From positions 1,612,001 through 1,676,000 of the forward strand of contig NZ_CP013444.1 of NCBI RefSeq assembly GCF_001718835.1: a stretch of 64,000 bases of DNA. The letters run 5' to 3'. A program made the position numbers and the translations under genes. This DNA is from Burkholderia cepacia (GTDB lineage: Bacteria > Pseudomonadota > Gammaproteobacteria > Burkholderiales > Burkholderiaceae). The notes below the pieces were generated by a model. It ran no database searches and was not told the origin of the DNA. It was given only the letters and a program-made list of their open reading frames with translations. This document shows positions 52,262 to 62,767 of the stretch, in pieces (the stretch's first letter is position 1; the number at the start of each line of letters is the position of its first letter).

Positions 52262-55200
52262 CTATTCGCGCATCCCTTCCAGATCGCGGATCAACTCGCT
52301 CGCCGAGATCTCGTCGAGCGTCGACAGCGCATCGGGCTCGCGAACGCCGCCCCAGTTCGACGGCGAACCGGCCTGCAGCGCGCCGAGCGCCTGCTCCGGA
52401 TACATGTCGACCGAACCGACGATGATCCCCGGGTCGAGCGACAGCTCGATCACCTTGCCCGCGCCGAGCGGCTTCGTGAAATACCAGATGCAACCGGCAT
52501 CCTGCACTTCGCCGCGCCGCCAGCCCTTGTTGACGAGCCCGAGCACGCGGCCGGTCGGTACCTTGACGCCCTTCCAGCGTTCGAGCAGAAGCCCGTTGCG
52601 CTCGTCGTCGGTCAGCCGGTACACGTCGCGGCCGAGCTGCGCGAACGGCTGCAGCAACTCGTAGTCGGCGAACACCTGCCCGAACGCGGCGGCATCGGCC
52701 GGTGCGATTTCCAGTGCATGCGGCACGCCGATGCGGATCGTCTCGCCTTCCGGTAACGTGAACACATCGTCGTCGGCCGTCGCCGCGGTGCCGTCCTCGG
52801 CCACGCGGAAGCAAGCCTTCAGCGTGCCGCCGAAGTTGCCGCCGTCGTCGACTTCGTACACACCCCACACGAGGCGCTGGACGAGGTGGCGCACGAGCGG
52901 ATGCTCGGCGAGAAACGCGCGAAACACCTCGGGCGTCCAGCGGCGGCGCCCGCACATCGCCACCTCGAGCCGCGCGACCTGCTGGCTCGCGATCGTGCGC
53001 GCATCCTTCTTCAGCAGCTTGAAGCGCTCGACCGCTTCCTTGCCCTTCACGGGATCGTCGGTCTTCTTCGGCTTCGGCAGATCCGCGAGCCGCGCGCCGG
53101 CCACGCCGTCGGCGCCGGTCTCGCGCACATACGGCTTGAGCGTCTCGTCGAAGCCGACCCGGAATGCACGCGGACCGAAGTCGAGCAGCATCGTCCCCTG
53201 TTCGTCGAGCCCGAGATCCGGCGCGAGACGGTCCTCCAGTTCCTCGGGCGACAGCCCGCGCGCTTCCGCGATCGCCTCGATCTTCTCGCGCGCGCGATCC
53301 TGCAGCGCGCGGAACTTGACCTTCTGCGCGATGCCGTTGAGCAGCATCAGCGCGACGTCGCTGCCGATCGCGGCCAGCACGTCGAGGCCGGTCGCCGCGC
53401 GTGCATGCGCCGATTCGCCGGGCCACGTGCGGATCAGCGGCGTCAGCTTGCGTGCGGTGTCGTCGTTGCCGAACAGGCCCAGCGCGGTGAGCGCCCAACC
53501 CTCCTTGCCCGGCGCGCCGGCATCGAGCCATGCGTTGAAGCAGTCCCACGCGAAATCGGCCAGCGACTCCGCCGTGCACGCGTCCTTCACGACGTCGATG
53601 CCGCCGTAGACGCCTTCACCGGTCGGGAACGTCAGCATCTGGCCGAGATGGTCGAGCGCGTCGTCCGGCAGCGCCTTGCCGTTCTTCAGCACCGGACGGC
53701 GCCAGCCGCGCGGCTGCCAGAATTCAGGCAGCTTGCCGCGCTTGGTCGGAAAACGGTCGAGCGGGCTCTCGTCGAGCACGGCGCGCACCGCTTGCGGCAC
53801 CGCGTCGTCGGCATAGCGCGAGGCGACGTCGATCAGCAACGCCTCGTGGCCGTTCGCCTGCAGCAAACGCAGTGCCGCGCCGGCGCAGTCGCGCGCTTCG
53901 CCCGGCTTGCCGAGCGACGGTGCGATCAGGCCGCTGGCCGCATGCTCCGGAAACTTCAGCAGCCACGCACGGCCGTCCTCGCGCAAGGTCTTCAGCTTCG
54001 CGAACGCGCGGGCCGCGATCGGCGCGCATTCGACGGCGCCGTAATTCAGCGCGTAGCCGAAATTCTCGGTCGGCTTGTTGCGCACGGTTGCGATGAGGCC
54101 CGGCAACGCGGGCAGGCCGAAGGTCGCCATCATCAGGTTCACGCCCGCCGTGCTGTGTTCGCCCGCCACCGCGTTCCAGATGTCGACGGCCATCGCGGCC
54201 GGCAGCAGCGTCAGGTACTCGGCGCGCAGCCAGTACCAGAAGTAACGCTCGCGCTTGCGCTCGTCGATCATCGCGCGCCACGCGGCGACGAACGCCGGCG
54301 CGTCGCCTTGCCGGATCGCCTTCGCCGCCGCCTCGCCGAGCGGCCCGTAGTATTTTTTGCTCGCGTCGAAACCGAGGCCGTCGATCAGCATCATTGTGTC
54401 CTTCGACGCCGCGGCGAGCCGCTTCGCTTCCCACTGGTCGGGCGTTTTCGCCTGGTTGCGCTTCGCTTCGTCCCAACATTCGACCGCCGCTAGTTCGAGC
54501 GGCTCCAGCGTCAGCGCAGCCGCCCGCTTCCGCCGCGCGGCCAGCCAGGGCGGCGCGGCCAGCACACCCGGCAATTCCTCGGCCGAGGCGACCTCGGCCG
54601 GGCCGGCCAGCAGCGCGAGAAGCTTGTCGATCACGGCCTGGGCCGGTGCGTCGAGCCACGGCCGCAGCCCGTCGACGTGCACCGTATGCGCGCGCAACAG
54701 GCGCGTGAGGCTCGGCGTCAGCAGCCCGGCATCCTTGCCGCCCGCGGCCACGAGCCGCGACAGCGCGACCACGCCCGCCAGCGGCCAGCGATCGAGCGAC
54801 AGCGACAGGCGCGCGAGCGCGCCCTTCGAACCGCTCGCGACCTTCGCCAGCGCAGCCACCGCGTCGGGCGTGCCGATCGCGGCGAGCCCGTCGCCCGCCT
54901 CGTCGGCGGCGGCGCCGCGTTCGAGCACGTCGAACGCGGCCGTGCCGCGCTCGCGCAGCACGGTCGCGACCATCCGCGACATTCCCCAGAACTCGCGGCC
55001 ATAGCTGTTCGGACGGATTCTCCCCGCCATCGCGATCGCGTCGGGATCGGTCGCGGTCAGCAACATCCAGTGCAGCGTCTCGGGCACGTCGCGTTCGGCG
55101 CCCAGCCGGCGCACCAGTGCATTCGACAGCTGCGGCGCATCGGGCAACAGCAGTGCGGGTATCGGCTGGCGGGTCGGGTGCAGCGCCGGCAACGCGGCCT

Positions 55201-56494
55201 CGATCCTGTCGACGCAGACCTGCCAGTCCGCCTCGCTCGCCGCGGCAAGATGCTCGCGCAGCGCCGCCTCGCCGCCGACGATCGGCCCGCGCCAGTTCCC
55301 GCGCACCGGGCCTTCGACCGTCGTCGAGAAACGATGGAGGCGGCGCTGCGCCTGACGGTCGTAATCGGCGTGCACCTGGATTTTCAACGCGTCGAGCAGC
55401 ACGTCGATCGCGCCCGCCAATCCGTATTGCGCGACCAGGTAGTCGGCGACCGGGCGGCCGATCGTGGTTTCGCCGTGATAGTCGCCCAGGGTCATCGCCA
55501 GCGCGAACAGCACGGCGTCGGCTTGCGCGTCCGCCACCGGCCCGGCGATCGGCGTACGCGCGGCCAGCCGGTCGAGCATCCGCTGGGCGGCCGGGCGCAG
55601 CGCCGCATCGGTCGCGCCGATGTCGATCGAGTACCCGTCCTTGCCTTCGATCTTCAGCCACGCCGCGCGCACGTCGAGCACGGTCACCGCGACGGGAAAA
55701 CGGCGGGACGCATAGGCTTCGCGCAGGATCTGCGGCGACAGCCGCACGGGATCGCCGTGCATCAGCCATGGCGGTGCGCCGGTGTCGGCGACCGCGGGCG
55801 CGGCAGGCACCGGCGCGGCGGCCTCGGACGCCGCCCACTCGCCGAGCGCCACGGCAGCCGCCTGCGCGTGCTCGTGCACGCTGGCCGACGCTCCCCAGCC
55901 ACGCAGCAGGTGGCGCGACTTGAGCAGGTCGAACGCCATCGCGGCGCCCTGGTCGCCGACGTCGTAGCGGCGCTTGATCACGGCAACCGTCAACGTCTCG
56001 CCGGGCTTCATGTCGCCGTTCGCGATCTGCGCGCGCACGGTCTCGAAGACACGCTCGCACTGCGCGTCGAAACCTTCGGCTGCCGCAGGCGGCACGGGTG
56101 CGGGAGCGGAAGAGTCCGTCGATGCCGGCGCCGATGCGGCAGCCGTGGCGGCCGGCTGGGCCGACGGCGCGGCCGGCGCGCCATTCGCGGCATTCACCGT
56201 CGCAGGTTGCGCGCCCGCCGCCGCATCTGCCGACGGCGCGACGGCCGGCGGCTTGGCGGCAGTCACGCCGATGCTGGCGCCGGCCGCTACCGCGACTTCG
56301 GCATAGCCCTTGCCGGTCTTCTCCTTGACGAGCTTGTCGAGCGCGGCGCGCGCCTTCGCGTCGTCCGCGAACGACTTCGTCTGGCTCTGGCCCGCGGTGC
56401 CGATGCGGCCCCAGCGGATGGTGAGCCCGGAGCCTTCCTGCTCCACTTCCCAGAACTTGCTGGAATTGCCTTCGATCAGTTCAAAACGACGCAT
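52262..56494 (-). CDS. WGR-DUF4132 protein (YehI/MolR-like), last gene of the MoxR operon
   Basis: A 1410-residue protein. The N-terminal WGR domain (residues 1-75) has W28-G29-R30 in TIRWGRIGTAG; WGR domains bind nucleic acids or act in PARP regulation. An Ala-rich linker (about 80-165) precedes a long helical region (about 180-900) of HEAT-like repeats, and the C-terminal DUF4132 region (about 960-1380; PEFWQPRGWRRPVL, RDVYRLTDDERNG). The ATG at 56494 has GAGAGGGA upstream; an upstream Met at 56587 lacks one. It corresponds to E. coli YehI/MolR-like proteins, whose biochemical role is not established. It is the largest gene of the operon and probably its effector or scaffold (inference). 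Confidence 0.8.
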   Translation of the reverse strand: MRRFELIEGNSSKFWEVEQEGSGLTIRWGRIGTAGQSQTKSFADDAKARAALDKLVKEKTGKGYAEVAVAAGASIGVTAAKPPAVAPSADAAAGAQPATVNAANGAPAAPSAQPAATAAASAPASTDSSAPAPVPPAAAEGFDAQCERVFETVRAQIANGDMKPGETLTVAVIKRRYDVGDQGAAMAFDLLKSRHLLRGWGASASVHEHAQAAAVALGEWAASEAAAPVPAAPAVADTGAPPWLMHGDPVRLSPQILREAYASRRFPVAVTVLDVRAAWLKIEGKDGYSIDIGATDAALRPAAQRMLDRLAARTPIAGPVADAQADAVLFALAMTLGDYHGETTIGRPVADYLVAQYGLAGAIDVLLDALKIQVHADYDRQAQRRLHRFSTTVEGPVRGNWRGPIVGGEAALREHLAAASEADWQVCVDRIEAALPALHPTRQPIPALLLPDAPQLSNALVRRLGAERDVPETLHWMLLTATDPDAIAMAGRIRPNSYGREFWGMSRMVATVLRERGTAAFDVLERGAAADEAGDGLAAIGTPDAVAALAKVASGSKGALARLSLSLDRWPLAGVVALSRLVAAGGKDAGLLTPSLTRLLRAHTVHVDGLRPWLDAPAQAVIDKLLALLAGPAEVASAEELPGVLAAPPWLAARRKRAAALTLEPLELAAVECWDEAKRNQAKTPDQWEAKRLAAASKDTMMLIDGLGFDASKKYYGPLGEAAAKAIRQGDAPAFVAAWRAMIDERKRERYFWYWLRAEYLTLLPAAMAVDIWNAVAGEHSTAGVNLMMATFGLPALPGLIATVRNKPTENFGYALNYGAVECAPIAARAFAKLKTLREDGRAWLLKFPEHAASGLIAPSLGKPGEARDCAGAALRLLQANGHEALLIDVASRYADDAVPQAVRAVLDESPLDRFPTKRGKLPEFWQPRGWRRPVLKNGKALPDDALDHLGQMLTFPTGEGVYGGIDVVKDACTAESLADFAWDCFNAWLDAGAPGKEGWALTALGLFGNDDTARKLTPLIRTWPGESAHARAATGLDVLAAIGSDVALMLLNGIAQKVKFRALQDRAREKIEAIAEARGLSPEELEDRLAPDLGLDEQGTMLLDFGPRAFRVGFDETLKPYVRETGADGVAGARLADLPKPKKTDDPVKGKEAVERFKLLKKDARTIASQQVARLEVAMCGRRRWTPEVFRAFLAEHPLVRHLVQRLVWGVYEVDDGGNFGGTLKACFRVAEDGTAATADDDVFTLPEGETIRIGVPHALEIAPADAAAFGQVFADYELLQPFAQLGRDVYRLTDDERNGLLLERWKGVKVPTGRVLGLVNKGWRRGEVQDAGCIWYFTKPLGAGKVIELSLDPGIIVGSVDMYPEQALGALQAGSPSNWGGVREPDALSTLDEISASELIRDLEGMRE

Positions 56495-56662
56495 CCGTTC
56501 CCTCTCGCTCGGATCGACGACGCGGCACGATGCCGCGCCTGCATGCCACGGCCGCAACGCAGCCATGACGCCCTCTCGTTGATTCATCCCGCGGTCCGTG
56601 CAGCCTGCACGACGACTCGCGGTGTCGGGCGCCGCCTGCTCGCCCGTTCGACGGTCCTGCCG

Positions 56663-58924
56663 TCATTGCTCGACGATGCCCAGCAGCAGCAACGTCAGCG
56701 AACCCAGTTGCGCCAGGATCGACGCCGATTGCGCACCGCGCAGGCCGTCGGCCAGCGCGCGCAGCAGCCGGCCCGCGTGCGCGAGGCCGGCCCGCTCCAG
56801 CCGCGTGGCCTGCGCCAGTGCACGCTCGGTCGCGCCGCCGCCCTGATGGCGCATGCCCTGGCGCAGCCACTCGGCCAGCAGCGCCAGCGTGTCCTCCGCG
56901 AGCGCGACCAGCGCGGGCAACGACGCTCTGCCGCCGGCCAGCGGCAGCGGTTGCGGCGCCGTCGCTTCGGTCTGCAGCACGACGGCGCGCTGCGCGGTCA
57001 ACACGGCCAGCGGCCGCATCACGGCCGTGCCCGCATGCAGCCGGACGGTGCCCGCCAGCGCGCGCAACGCGCCCCATTCGCCGGACAGTGCACGCGCGAG
57101 CGCATCGACCGCGCCGGGTGCCACGGCGCGATGCGGCAGCGCGAGGTGCAGCACATCGTTGCCGCCCGCATCGGCCGTCCCGCCTTCGCCTTGCGCGAGC
57201 CGCGCGTGCAGCACCTGGGCGGCCGCATCCCAATGGACCGACCGCACGACCATCGGCTCGAACGCGACCACGTGCAGCGACCCGGCCGCGCCTGCCGCCG
57301 CGCCGTTCGCCGCCTGTCTCGGCCGCACGAAGTCGGGCAGCGCGTCACGCAGGTGCGCGACGAGCGCCGCGATGCCCGGCTGGCGGATCGGTGCGACGAG
57401 ATCGTCCCAGGATGTCGGCGACAGCGGCAGCACGCCTGTCTGCCGTACGCCGGCCGCGATGTCGACCGCACCGTTCGCGCGCCGCTTCGCGGTCTTCGTG
57501 ACGACCTGCCCGGCGGCGATCTGCCGCAACGGCAAACCCGCGACGCGGCGGCCGGCCAGATCCGGCGCACGGCCGCCGGCCGCGACGTCGGCGGCACGCG
57601 GCCAGTTGCGCGTCAGCACCATCACGGTCTGCGTATCGGGATCGGCGAACAGCACGCTCGCCCCCTCTTCCGCGTCGTCGGCCCACAGCTCGACGCCGAG
57701 CGACACCAGCCGCAGATGATCGAGTTCGACCTCGCCCTTCACGCCGATGCCGAGCATCTGGCGGGCCGGCACGGCGGCATCCTCGCGCTGCGTCGCGGCG
57801 GACAACGCCGCGCGCAGGCGCGCCCACAGTTCGGCCAGCACGCGCACGAGCCGCAGCGGCTCGAAACGGCTGCTGCGTGCATGCTGCGCGTGCACGAGCT
57901 GCCAGGCTTCGTCGAGTGCGTCGTCGACCCACTGCCAGCCGCGCTCGCGCAGGCGGCCGCGCAGCGACTCCACGCGCGCGGCCAGCGCGATCGGCGGCTG
58001 GCTCGAACCGTCCAGCCACAGCGCGTGTACCAGCCTGTCGAGGTCGGCGATCAACGCGTGCGCCGCGTCGTCGCGCAGCGGCGACCGGTCGTCGCCACGT
58101 TCGTCCCCACGTTCGTCCCCTTCGCCGGCCGGCGGGCGCACCTCGACGATCGTCTCCGATACGCCGTCGCCCGGTGCACCGGCCTGCCGAAACGCCCAGA
58201 CGGCCAGCACGACGTGCGCGCAGCCGCTGCCCTGCCGGCAGTCACAACGCGCATGCGCGAGCGAGCGTCGCGAGAAGAACCGCACGGTGCACATCGGCAG
58301 GCGCGCAACCGGCGACGACTGCGCGCCGGACCACGGCTGCACCGTCACGACGGGCCGCGCGGCCGCGATGCGCGCGGCCTGTTCGAGCACCGACGGCGCG
58401 AAACTCGCCGCCAGCGCGGCATCGTCGAAATCGGCGGGACTCCATGCGCGATCCGCGGACGGCACGCCGTTCGCATCGTCATCTGCTGGTGCATCGCCCG
58501 AGTCGTCGCCCGTGTTGTCGCGCGTTTCGTCGCTTTCCACATCGTTCCGATTGCGGATCGCTTCTTCATGCGTATCGATCTGCTCGGCCGCGTCGTCACC
58601 GTCCGCGCGCGCATCGGCCGCATTGGACGCTTCGGTTGCCTGCATGCTCGCCTGATAGGCGAACACCAGCATCACGCGATGCCGGCACATGCCGCTCGCG
58701 GTGCAGTTGCAAGCCGCGTCGCGCAAGGTCCGGCCCGGCGGCAGGCTGGTACGCACGCCGTCGTCGAACGACGCGTGCACCGTACCGTCGCCGTCGACGG
58801 CCAGCGCCGGTACCGCGCCGGCGGCGACATCCTTCCGGGCACGCTTGACGAACCCGGCGTTGGCGAGCGCCGTCAGCGCTTCGGGCGTCAGTTCGAGGAG
58901 GTCGTCACGAATCGGCGCGCTCAT
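56663..58924 (-). CDS. Double-SWIM zinc-finger protein (YehQ-like)
   Basis: A 753-residue protein with two SWIM zinc-binding motifs: C72-x-C74-x5-C80-x-H82 (ACNCTASGMCRHRV) and C227-x-C229-x5-C235-x-H237 (CDCRQGSGCAH). Both carry all four ligands. A long acidic linker (about 100-160) separates them, and the C-terminal 450 residues are helical and Ala-rich. SWIM domains bind DNA or protein partners. In E. coli YehQ is the equivalent SWIM protein. The start overlaps the stop of the VWA gene (ATGA), so SWIM and VWA subunits are made together. Confidence 0.82.
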   Translation of the reverse strand: MSAPIRDDLLELTPEALTALANAGFVKRARKDVAAGAVPALAVDGDGTVHASFDDGVRTSLPPGRTLRDAACNCTASGMCRHRVMLVFAYQASMQATEASNAADARADGDDAAEQIDTHEEAIRNRNDVESDETRDNTGDDSGDAPADDDANGVPSADRAWSPADFDDAALAASFAPSVLEQAARIAAARPVVTVQPWSGAQSSPVARLPMCTVRFFSRRSLAHARCDCRQGSGCAHVVLAVWAFRQAGAPGDGVSETIVEVRPPAGEGDERGDERGDDRSPLRDDAAHALIADLDRLVHALWLDGSSQPPIALAARVESLRGRLRERGWQWVDDALDEAWQLVHAQHARSSRFEPLRLVRVLAELWARLRAALSAATQREDAAVPARQMLGIGVKGEVELDHLRLVSLGVELWADDAEEGASVLFADPDTQTVMVLTRNWPRAADVAAGGRAPDLAGRRVAGLPLRQIAAGQVVTKTAKRRANGAVDIAAGVRQTGVLPLSPTSWDDLVAPIRQPGIAALVAHLRDALPDFVRPRQAANGAAAGAAGSLHVVAFEPMVVRSVHWDAAAQVLHARLAQGEGGTADAGGNDVLHLALPHRAVAPGAVDALARALSGEWGALRALAGTVRLHAGTAVMRPLAVLTAQRAVVLQTEATAPQPLPLAGGRASLPALVALAEDTLALLAEWLRQGMRHQGGGATERALAQATRLERAGLAHAGRLLRALADGLRGAQSASILAQLGSLTLLLLGIVEQ

Positions 58925-60045
58925 CCCTGCACCTTCTCGGCGAGCCACGCGGCCAGTTGCCCGGGCGTCATCGCACCGATTTGCGCACCGGCGTTCACGA
59001 GCCGCGCGGCCATCTCGCGGTCGTAGGCGGGTTCGGCAGCCGAATCGAGCGCGGCCAGCCCGAGCACGCGCGCGCCGCTTTCGGCCAGCGCCTTCACGCG
59101 GCGCACGAGTTCGTAGCCGCTGCCGCCTTCATAGAAATCGCTGACCAGCACGACGATCGTGCGGGCGGGATTCGCGACGCACGATTGCGCATACGCGACG
59201 GCCTTCGCGATGTCCGTCCCGCCGCCGAGCTGGACCTTCATCAACAGCTCGACCGGGTCGGATACGTCGGCGGTCAGGTCGACCACCGACGTGTCGAAGG
59301 CCACGAGCCGCGTGCGCATGCCCGGCAATTGCCACAGGCACGCGGCCATCACCGCGCTGTGGATCACCGAGTTGACCATCGACCCGCTCTGGTCGACGAG
59401 CAGCACGATGTCCCACGGCTCGACGTGGCGACGCGTACGGCTGCTGAAGACCGGCGTGTCGAGATACAGCTTGCGCCGCTCGGGATGCCAGTGGCGCAGG
59501 TTCGCGGCCAGCGTGCGCGTGTAGTCGAAATTGCGCGCGATCTTCATCCGCGAGCGGCGGCGCCGGTCGCGCGTGCCGCTGAAGGCCTGCCGCACGTCGG
59601 TCGCCAGCCGCTCCATGATTCGCCTGACCACCTCGGCAACCAGCCGCCGAGCGGCCGCCAGCACCTCGGGATTCATCAGGTGCTTCGTGTGCAGCACGGC
59701 CCGCAGCAACGATTCGGACGGCTCGATCCGCTCCAGCACCTCGAGGTTCGTGACGACTTCGTCGATGCCGAAGCGCTCGACCGCATCGCGCTCGAGCCGG
59801 TCGATCACCTCTTTCGGAAACAGCGTGTGGATCGTGTCGATCCAGTCCGGCGTGCTCAGCGCGGACGGCCCGAGGCCGGCCCCGCGCTCGCCGCGCTGCG
59901 CGCGGCCGTCGTCGCGACCGTACAGCCATTCGAGTGCCGCGTCGGCGGCCCGCGCGTCGGCCCCCGGCGTGCCGCACGCGGCTTCGGCCGGTTCGCCGAG
60001 CAGCAGGCGCCAGCGTTCGAGCGGGCCGGGAATGTTCAACGGCAT
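58921..60045 (-). CDS. VWA-domain protein (YehP/CoxE-like)
   Basis: A 374-residue protein. The N-terminal helical region (1-205) ends in an Arg-rich segment (GTRDRRRRSR). The VWA domain (about 210-374) has a complete MIDAS: D218-Q-S220-G-S222 (VDQSGSM), GGGTD near residue 287 and VSDFYEGG. VWA proteins of this type (CoxE, YehP) act as partners of MoxR AAA+ ATPases to load metals or remodel targets. The stop overlaps the SWIM gene start. The ATG at 60045 gives the family's usual start (PLNIPGPLERWRLLLG); earlier in-frame starts add only low-complexity arginine-rich sequence. Confidence 0.87.
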   Translation of the reverse strand: MPLNIPGPLERWRLLLGEPAEAACGTPGADARAADAALEWLYGRDDGRAQRGERGAGLGPSALSTPDWIDTIHTLFPKEVIDRLERDAVERFGIDEVVTNLEVLERIEPSESLLRAVLHTKHLMNPEVLAAARRLVAEVVRRIMERLATDVRQAFSGTRDRRRRSRMKIARNFDYTRTLAANLRHWHPERRKLYLDTPVFSSRTRRHVEPWDIVLLVDQSGSMVNSVIHSAVMAACLWQLPGMRTRLVAFDTSVVDLTADVSDPVELLMKVQLGGGTDIAKAVAYAQSCVANPARTIVVLVSDFYEGGSGYELVRRVKALAESGARVLGLAALDSAAEPAYDREMAARLVNAGAQIGAMTPGQLAAWLAEKVQG

Positions 60046-60145
60046 GGCAGAACTCGCGGAAAACGCGCCGCACCGTACCGTGACGACACGACATCGTGGT
60101 GAAGGAAGCAGAAGCCGGGCGCGCGGCGGCCTGTCGATCGGCACT

Positions 60146-62632
60146 TCACGACGCCTCCGGATCGGGCGTGAGCCCCCAGCGGCGCAGACGGCCGAGCACC
60201 TGCGCCTCGATGCGCGCGGCGTGCGCGGCCTCCTCGGGCGAGGCATCGTCCGCATGCCGCTCCGTCAATACGCGGCGTGACAGGTGTGTCGCGTCGTGCA
60301 GCGCGAGCACCTGGTCCGCGAGCTGCCCGCGCTCCCGCGGCGGCAACCACGCGAACGCGCTGCGCAGCCCCGGCAACGCGAGCACGAAATCGGCGTCGTC
60401 GAGCGCGCGCACGGTCGCATCCATGCCGGCGACGAAGGCCGGTGCGCTCGCCAGTGTCTCGCGCGCCAGCGCAAGCAAACCGCCGAGCGCATCGCCGAGC
60501 GCGGCGGCCGGCATCGCGCGCAGCAGCGCCATCGCATCGTCGATGCCGGCGACGGGTTGATCGTCGTCGACGCCGGCCTGCCCCGCCAGTCCGAGCAGCG
60601 CCCCGAGCGCCGCGCCGCGGCTCGCGGGCGCCGCCGCCGTATCGGCCGCCTTGCGCCGCCAGACGGCCAGCGCGCGCAACGGCTCGATCGCGAGCGGCGT
60701 GTGGGCGACGCCGCCGGCACCGGCCAGTACGTCGGCCACGATCCGGCGCAGCGCGACGTGCCCCTGCACGTGGGCGTCGAGATCGGCCGGCGGCAGCGCG
60801 GCGGCCGGCTCCAGCAACCATAGCGCGCGATCGAACCCGGCCTCGACGACGATCCGCAGCACCGGTGCATCGTTCATGCCGAGCAGATGGCCATGACGCA
60901 GCAGCGTATGCAGGTTGCCGAGCGCCGGTGCGAGCGACTCGAAGCGCTGCTCGCGCGCGACCGCATCGTGCAGCGTGTCCAGCAGCGCGGTGCTCAGCGC
61001 TGCCAGCCCGGCCCACGCGGCGCGGTTCAGGCCATCCGCGAGCGGCGCGATGCGGCCGCCCGCCTCACGCAGTTCATCCTCGAGCCGCGCGCGTGCCGCG
61101 TCGGACAGCGTCGCGCCCCACGCACCGGCTTCGATCAGCGCCGCCTGCTGCTCGAGCGGCTCGCCGAGCTGCCAGACTTCATCGCGTTCGCCCGACATCG
61201 CAAGCTGTGCGCCCTGGCGGCGCACGATGCCCGGTACGCGCAGCAGCGCCAGCCGGTGCAGCACCCGGCTGCGCGCACGCCCCTGGTCGGTCAGCAGGTC
61301 GAGCGTCAGCGTGCCGTGCAGCACGATGCCGAGCGCGGCCAGTTCGTCGCGCACCGCGGCGACGAGCGGCGGTTGCGGCGTGCCCGGCGCGAGCTCGCCG
61401 GCGGCGTCGCCCGCCAGCGCATCCATCGCCTCGACCAGCACCGGATCGGTGCCGGCCCGCAGCGGCCCGCGATAGGTCCACGGCAGCGGCGCGTCGAGCG
61501 CCTCCTTCACCAGCGCGCCGGCCAGCGCGTCGAGCCAGTCGCAGCGCAACGGCCGCGCATGGCCGCGCAGGCGTGCGAGCCCTTCGGCCCGCACGTGCAC
61601 GGCAATCAGGTCGGCCGTCGATACCGGCAGCTTGCGCGCGCGCAGCCGCTGCATCACGTGCTCGAGCACGCGCCGCGCCGCCGCTTCCGCGCCGTCAGAC
61701 CAGACCCACTGGTAATACGCCGGCGAAGGCATCCCCGACGCGTAGCCCGCGAACGCGTCGAGACGCTTGAACGTGTAGGGCACGAGATAGGAACCGTAGC
61801 GGACGCTGCGCGTGGCCGCGTCGGCGGTATTCGAGTCCGTCGCGGGCACGCAGGCGCTGCCCGCCTGCGCATCGAGCACGGCGCATGCGCCGCCGTCGAC
61901 GGAGCCGGGTTCGGGCGTATCGGGCAACGCGGCCGGCAGCGTGTGCCAGAGCCTCGCCAGCGCCGGCGCGTGATAGCCGCCGCAGACCACCAGCACGTCG
62001 TCCGCCTGCCCGCCGGCTTCGGCGACGGCCCACGCGATCCAGCGCGCCATCATCCGTTCGCGTGCCTGGTTGCCGAGCGAGCCCGGATCGTCGGCGCGCA
62101 GATGCGTGAAGTAGGTCGACAGGCGCGCCGCGAGTTCGTCCAGCGCGCCGGGCGTATCGCCGACGTCCTCGAACAGGTGATCCCACAGCGCATCGCGGCC
62201 TTGCACCGCGAGCGTGTCCGCCAGCGCGCGCTCGTATGCGTCGGCGCGAGCCTCGTGTTCGGCGTCCGCGACATCGGCATAGCGGTTCTCCAGCCGCGAG
62301 AACGCCGCGTGCCACGCGGGCAGGTCGATGAACCGAACCGTCGCGCCGACTTCGCGCCCCGCCTGCAACGCCTGCCATTCCGGCGAATGCTCGGCGAACG
62401 GGGTCCACGAGCCGTAATGCGCGGTATCGCCGGACAGATAGCTGTAGATCGCGATCGGCAGGCGGTGCGGACGATACAGTTCGTCGAGCCGGCCGTTGAA
62501 ATCGGCCGGCCCTTCGATCAGCACGTAGCGCGGCCGCCGTGCGCGGATGCGCCCGGCCACCAGCCGCGCGCACGCGGGGCTGTGATGGCGGATGCCGACG
62601 ATGTGCGGTTGGCCGGGCGTCACGGTCTGCAT
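60146..62632 (-). CDS. DUF5682 family protein (YehM-like)
   Basis: An 828-residue protein. The N-terminal region has the DUF5682 signature (IVGIRHHSPACARLV, then YVLIEGPADFNGRL; GSWTPFAEHSPEWQAL; VVCGGYHAPAL). Its alpha/beta first half resembles TraB/EreA-like folds with conserved histidines. The C-terminal half (about 380-828) is helical and Ala/Leu-rich. Its biochemical function is unknown. It sits between the MoxR ATPase and the VWA gene with gaps of 135 and 100 bases. The ATG at 62632 was chosen because homology begins three residues later; the start at 62716 adds a non-conserved Pro/Arg stretch. Confidence 0.75.
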   Translation of the reverse strand: MQTVTPGQPHIVGIRHHSPACARLVAGRIRARRPRYVLIEGPADFNGRLDELYRPHRLPIAIYSYLSGDTAHYGSWTPFAEHSPEWQALQAGREVGATVRFIDLPAWHAAFSRLENRYADVADAEHEARADAYERALADTLAVQGRDALWDHLFEDVGDTPGALDELAARLSTYFTHLRADDPGSLGNQARERMMARWIAWAVAEAGGQADDVLVVCGGYHAPALARLWHTLPAALPDTPEPGSVDGGACAVLDAQAGSACVPATDSNTADAATRSVRYGSYLVPYTFKRLDAFAGYASGMPSPAYYQWVWSDGAEAAARRVLEHVMQRLRARKLPVSTADLIAVHVRAEGLARLRGHARPLRCDWLDALAGALVKEALDAPLPWTYRGPLRAGTDPVLVEAMDALAGDAAGELAPGTPQPPLVAAVRDELAALGIVLHGTLTLDLLTDQGRARSRVLHRLALLRVPGIVRRQGAQLAMSGERDEVWQLGEPLEQQAALIEAGAWGATLSDAARARLEDELREAGGRIAPLADGLNRAAWAGLAALSTALLDTLHDAVAREQRFESLAPALGNLHTLLRHGHLLGMNDAPVLRIVVEAGFDRALWLLEPAAALPPADLDAHVQGHVALRRIVADVLAGAGGVAHTPLAIEPLRALAVWRRKAADTAAAPASRGAALGALLGLAGQAGVDDDQPVAGIDDAMALLRAMPAAALGDALGGLLALARETLASAPAFVAGMDATVRALDDADFVLALPGLRSAFAWLPPRERGQLADQVLALHDATHLSRRVLTERHADDASPEEAAHAARIEAQVLGRLRRWGLTPDPEAS

Positions 62633-62767
62633 GCGGCGCCTGTCAGTCGAAGTCGATGTGTGCGGCGCCGGCGGCGGTCGACACCTCCGCGCAGCCGCCG
62701 CGCGCGCCGGCCGCAACGCGTCGCGGCCATGGCATGCGTCCGTGATCGGTCGTCCTCATGTCGCGCG

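Noticed and set aside
54677..59026. Plus-strand open frame of 1449 codons
   Set aside because: Antisense to the WGR, SWIM and VWA genes, which carry clear motifs; the product is Arg/Gln/Ala-rich without recognisable domains.
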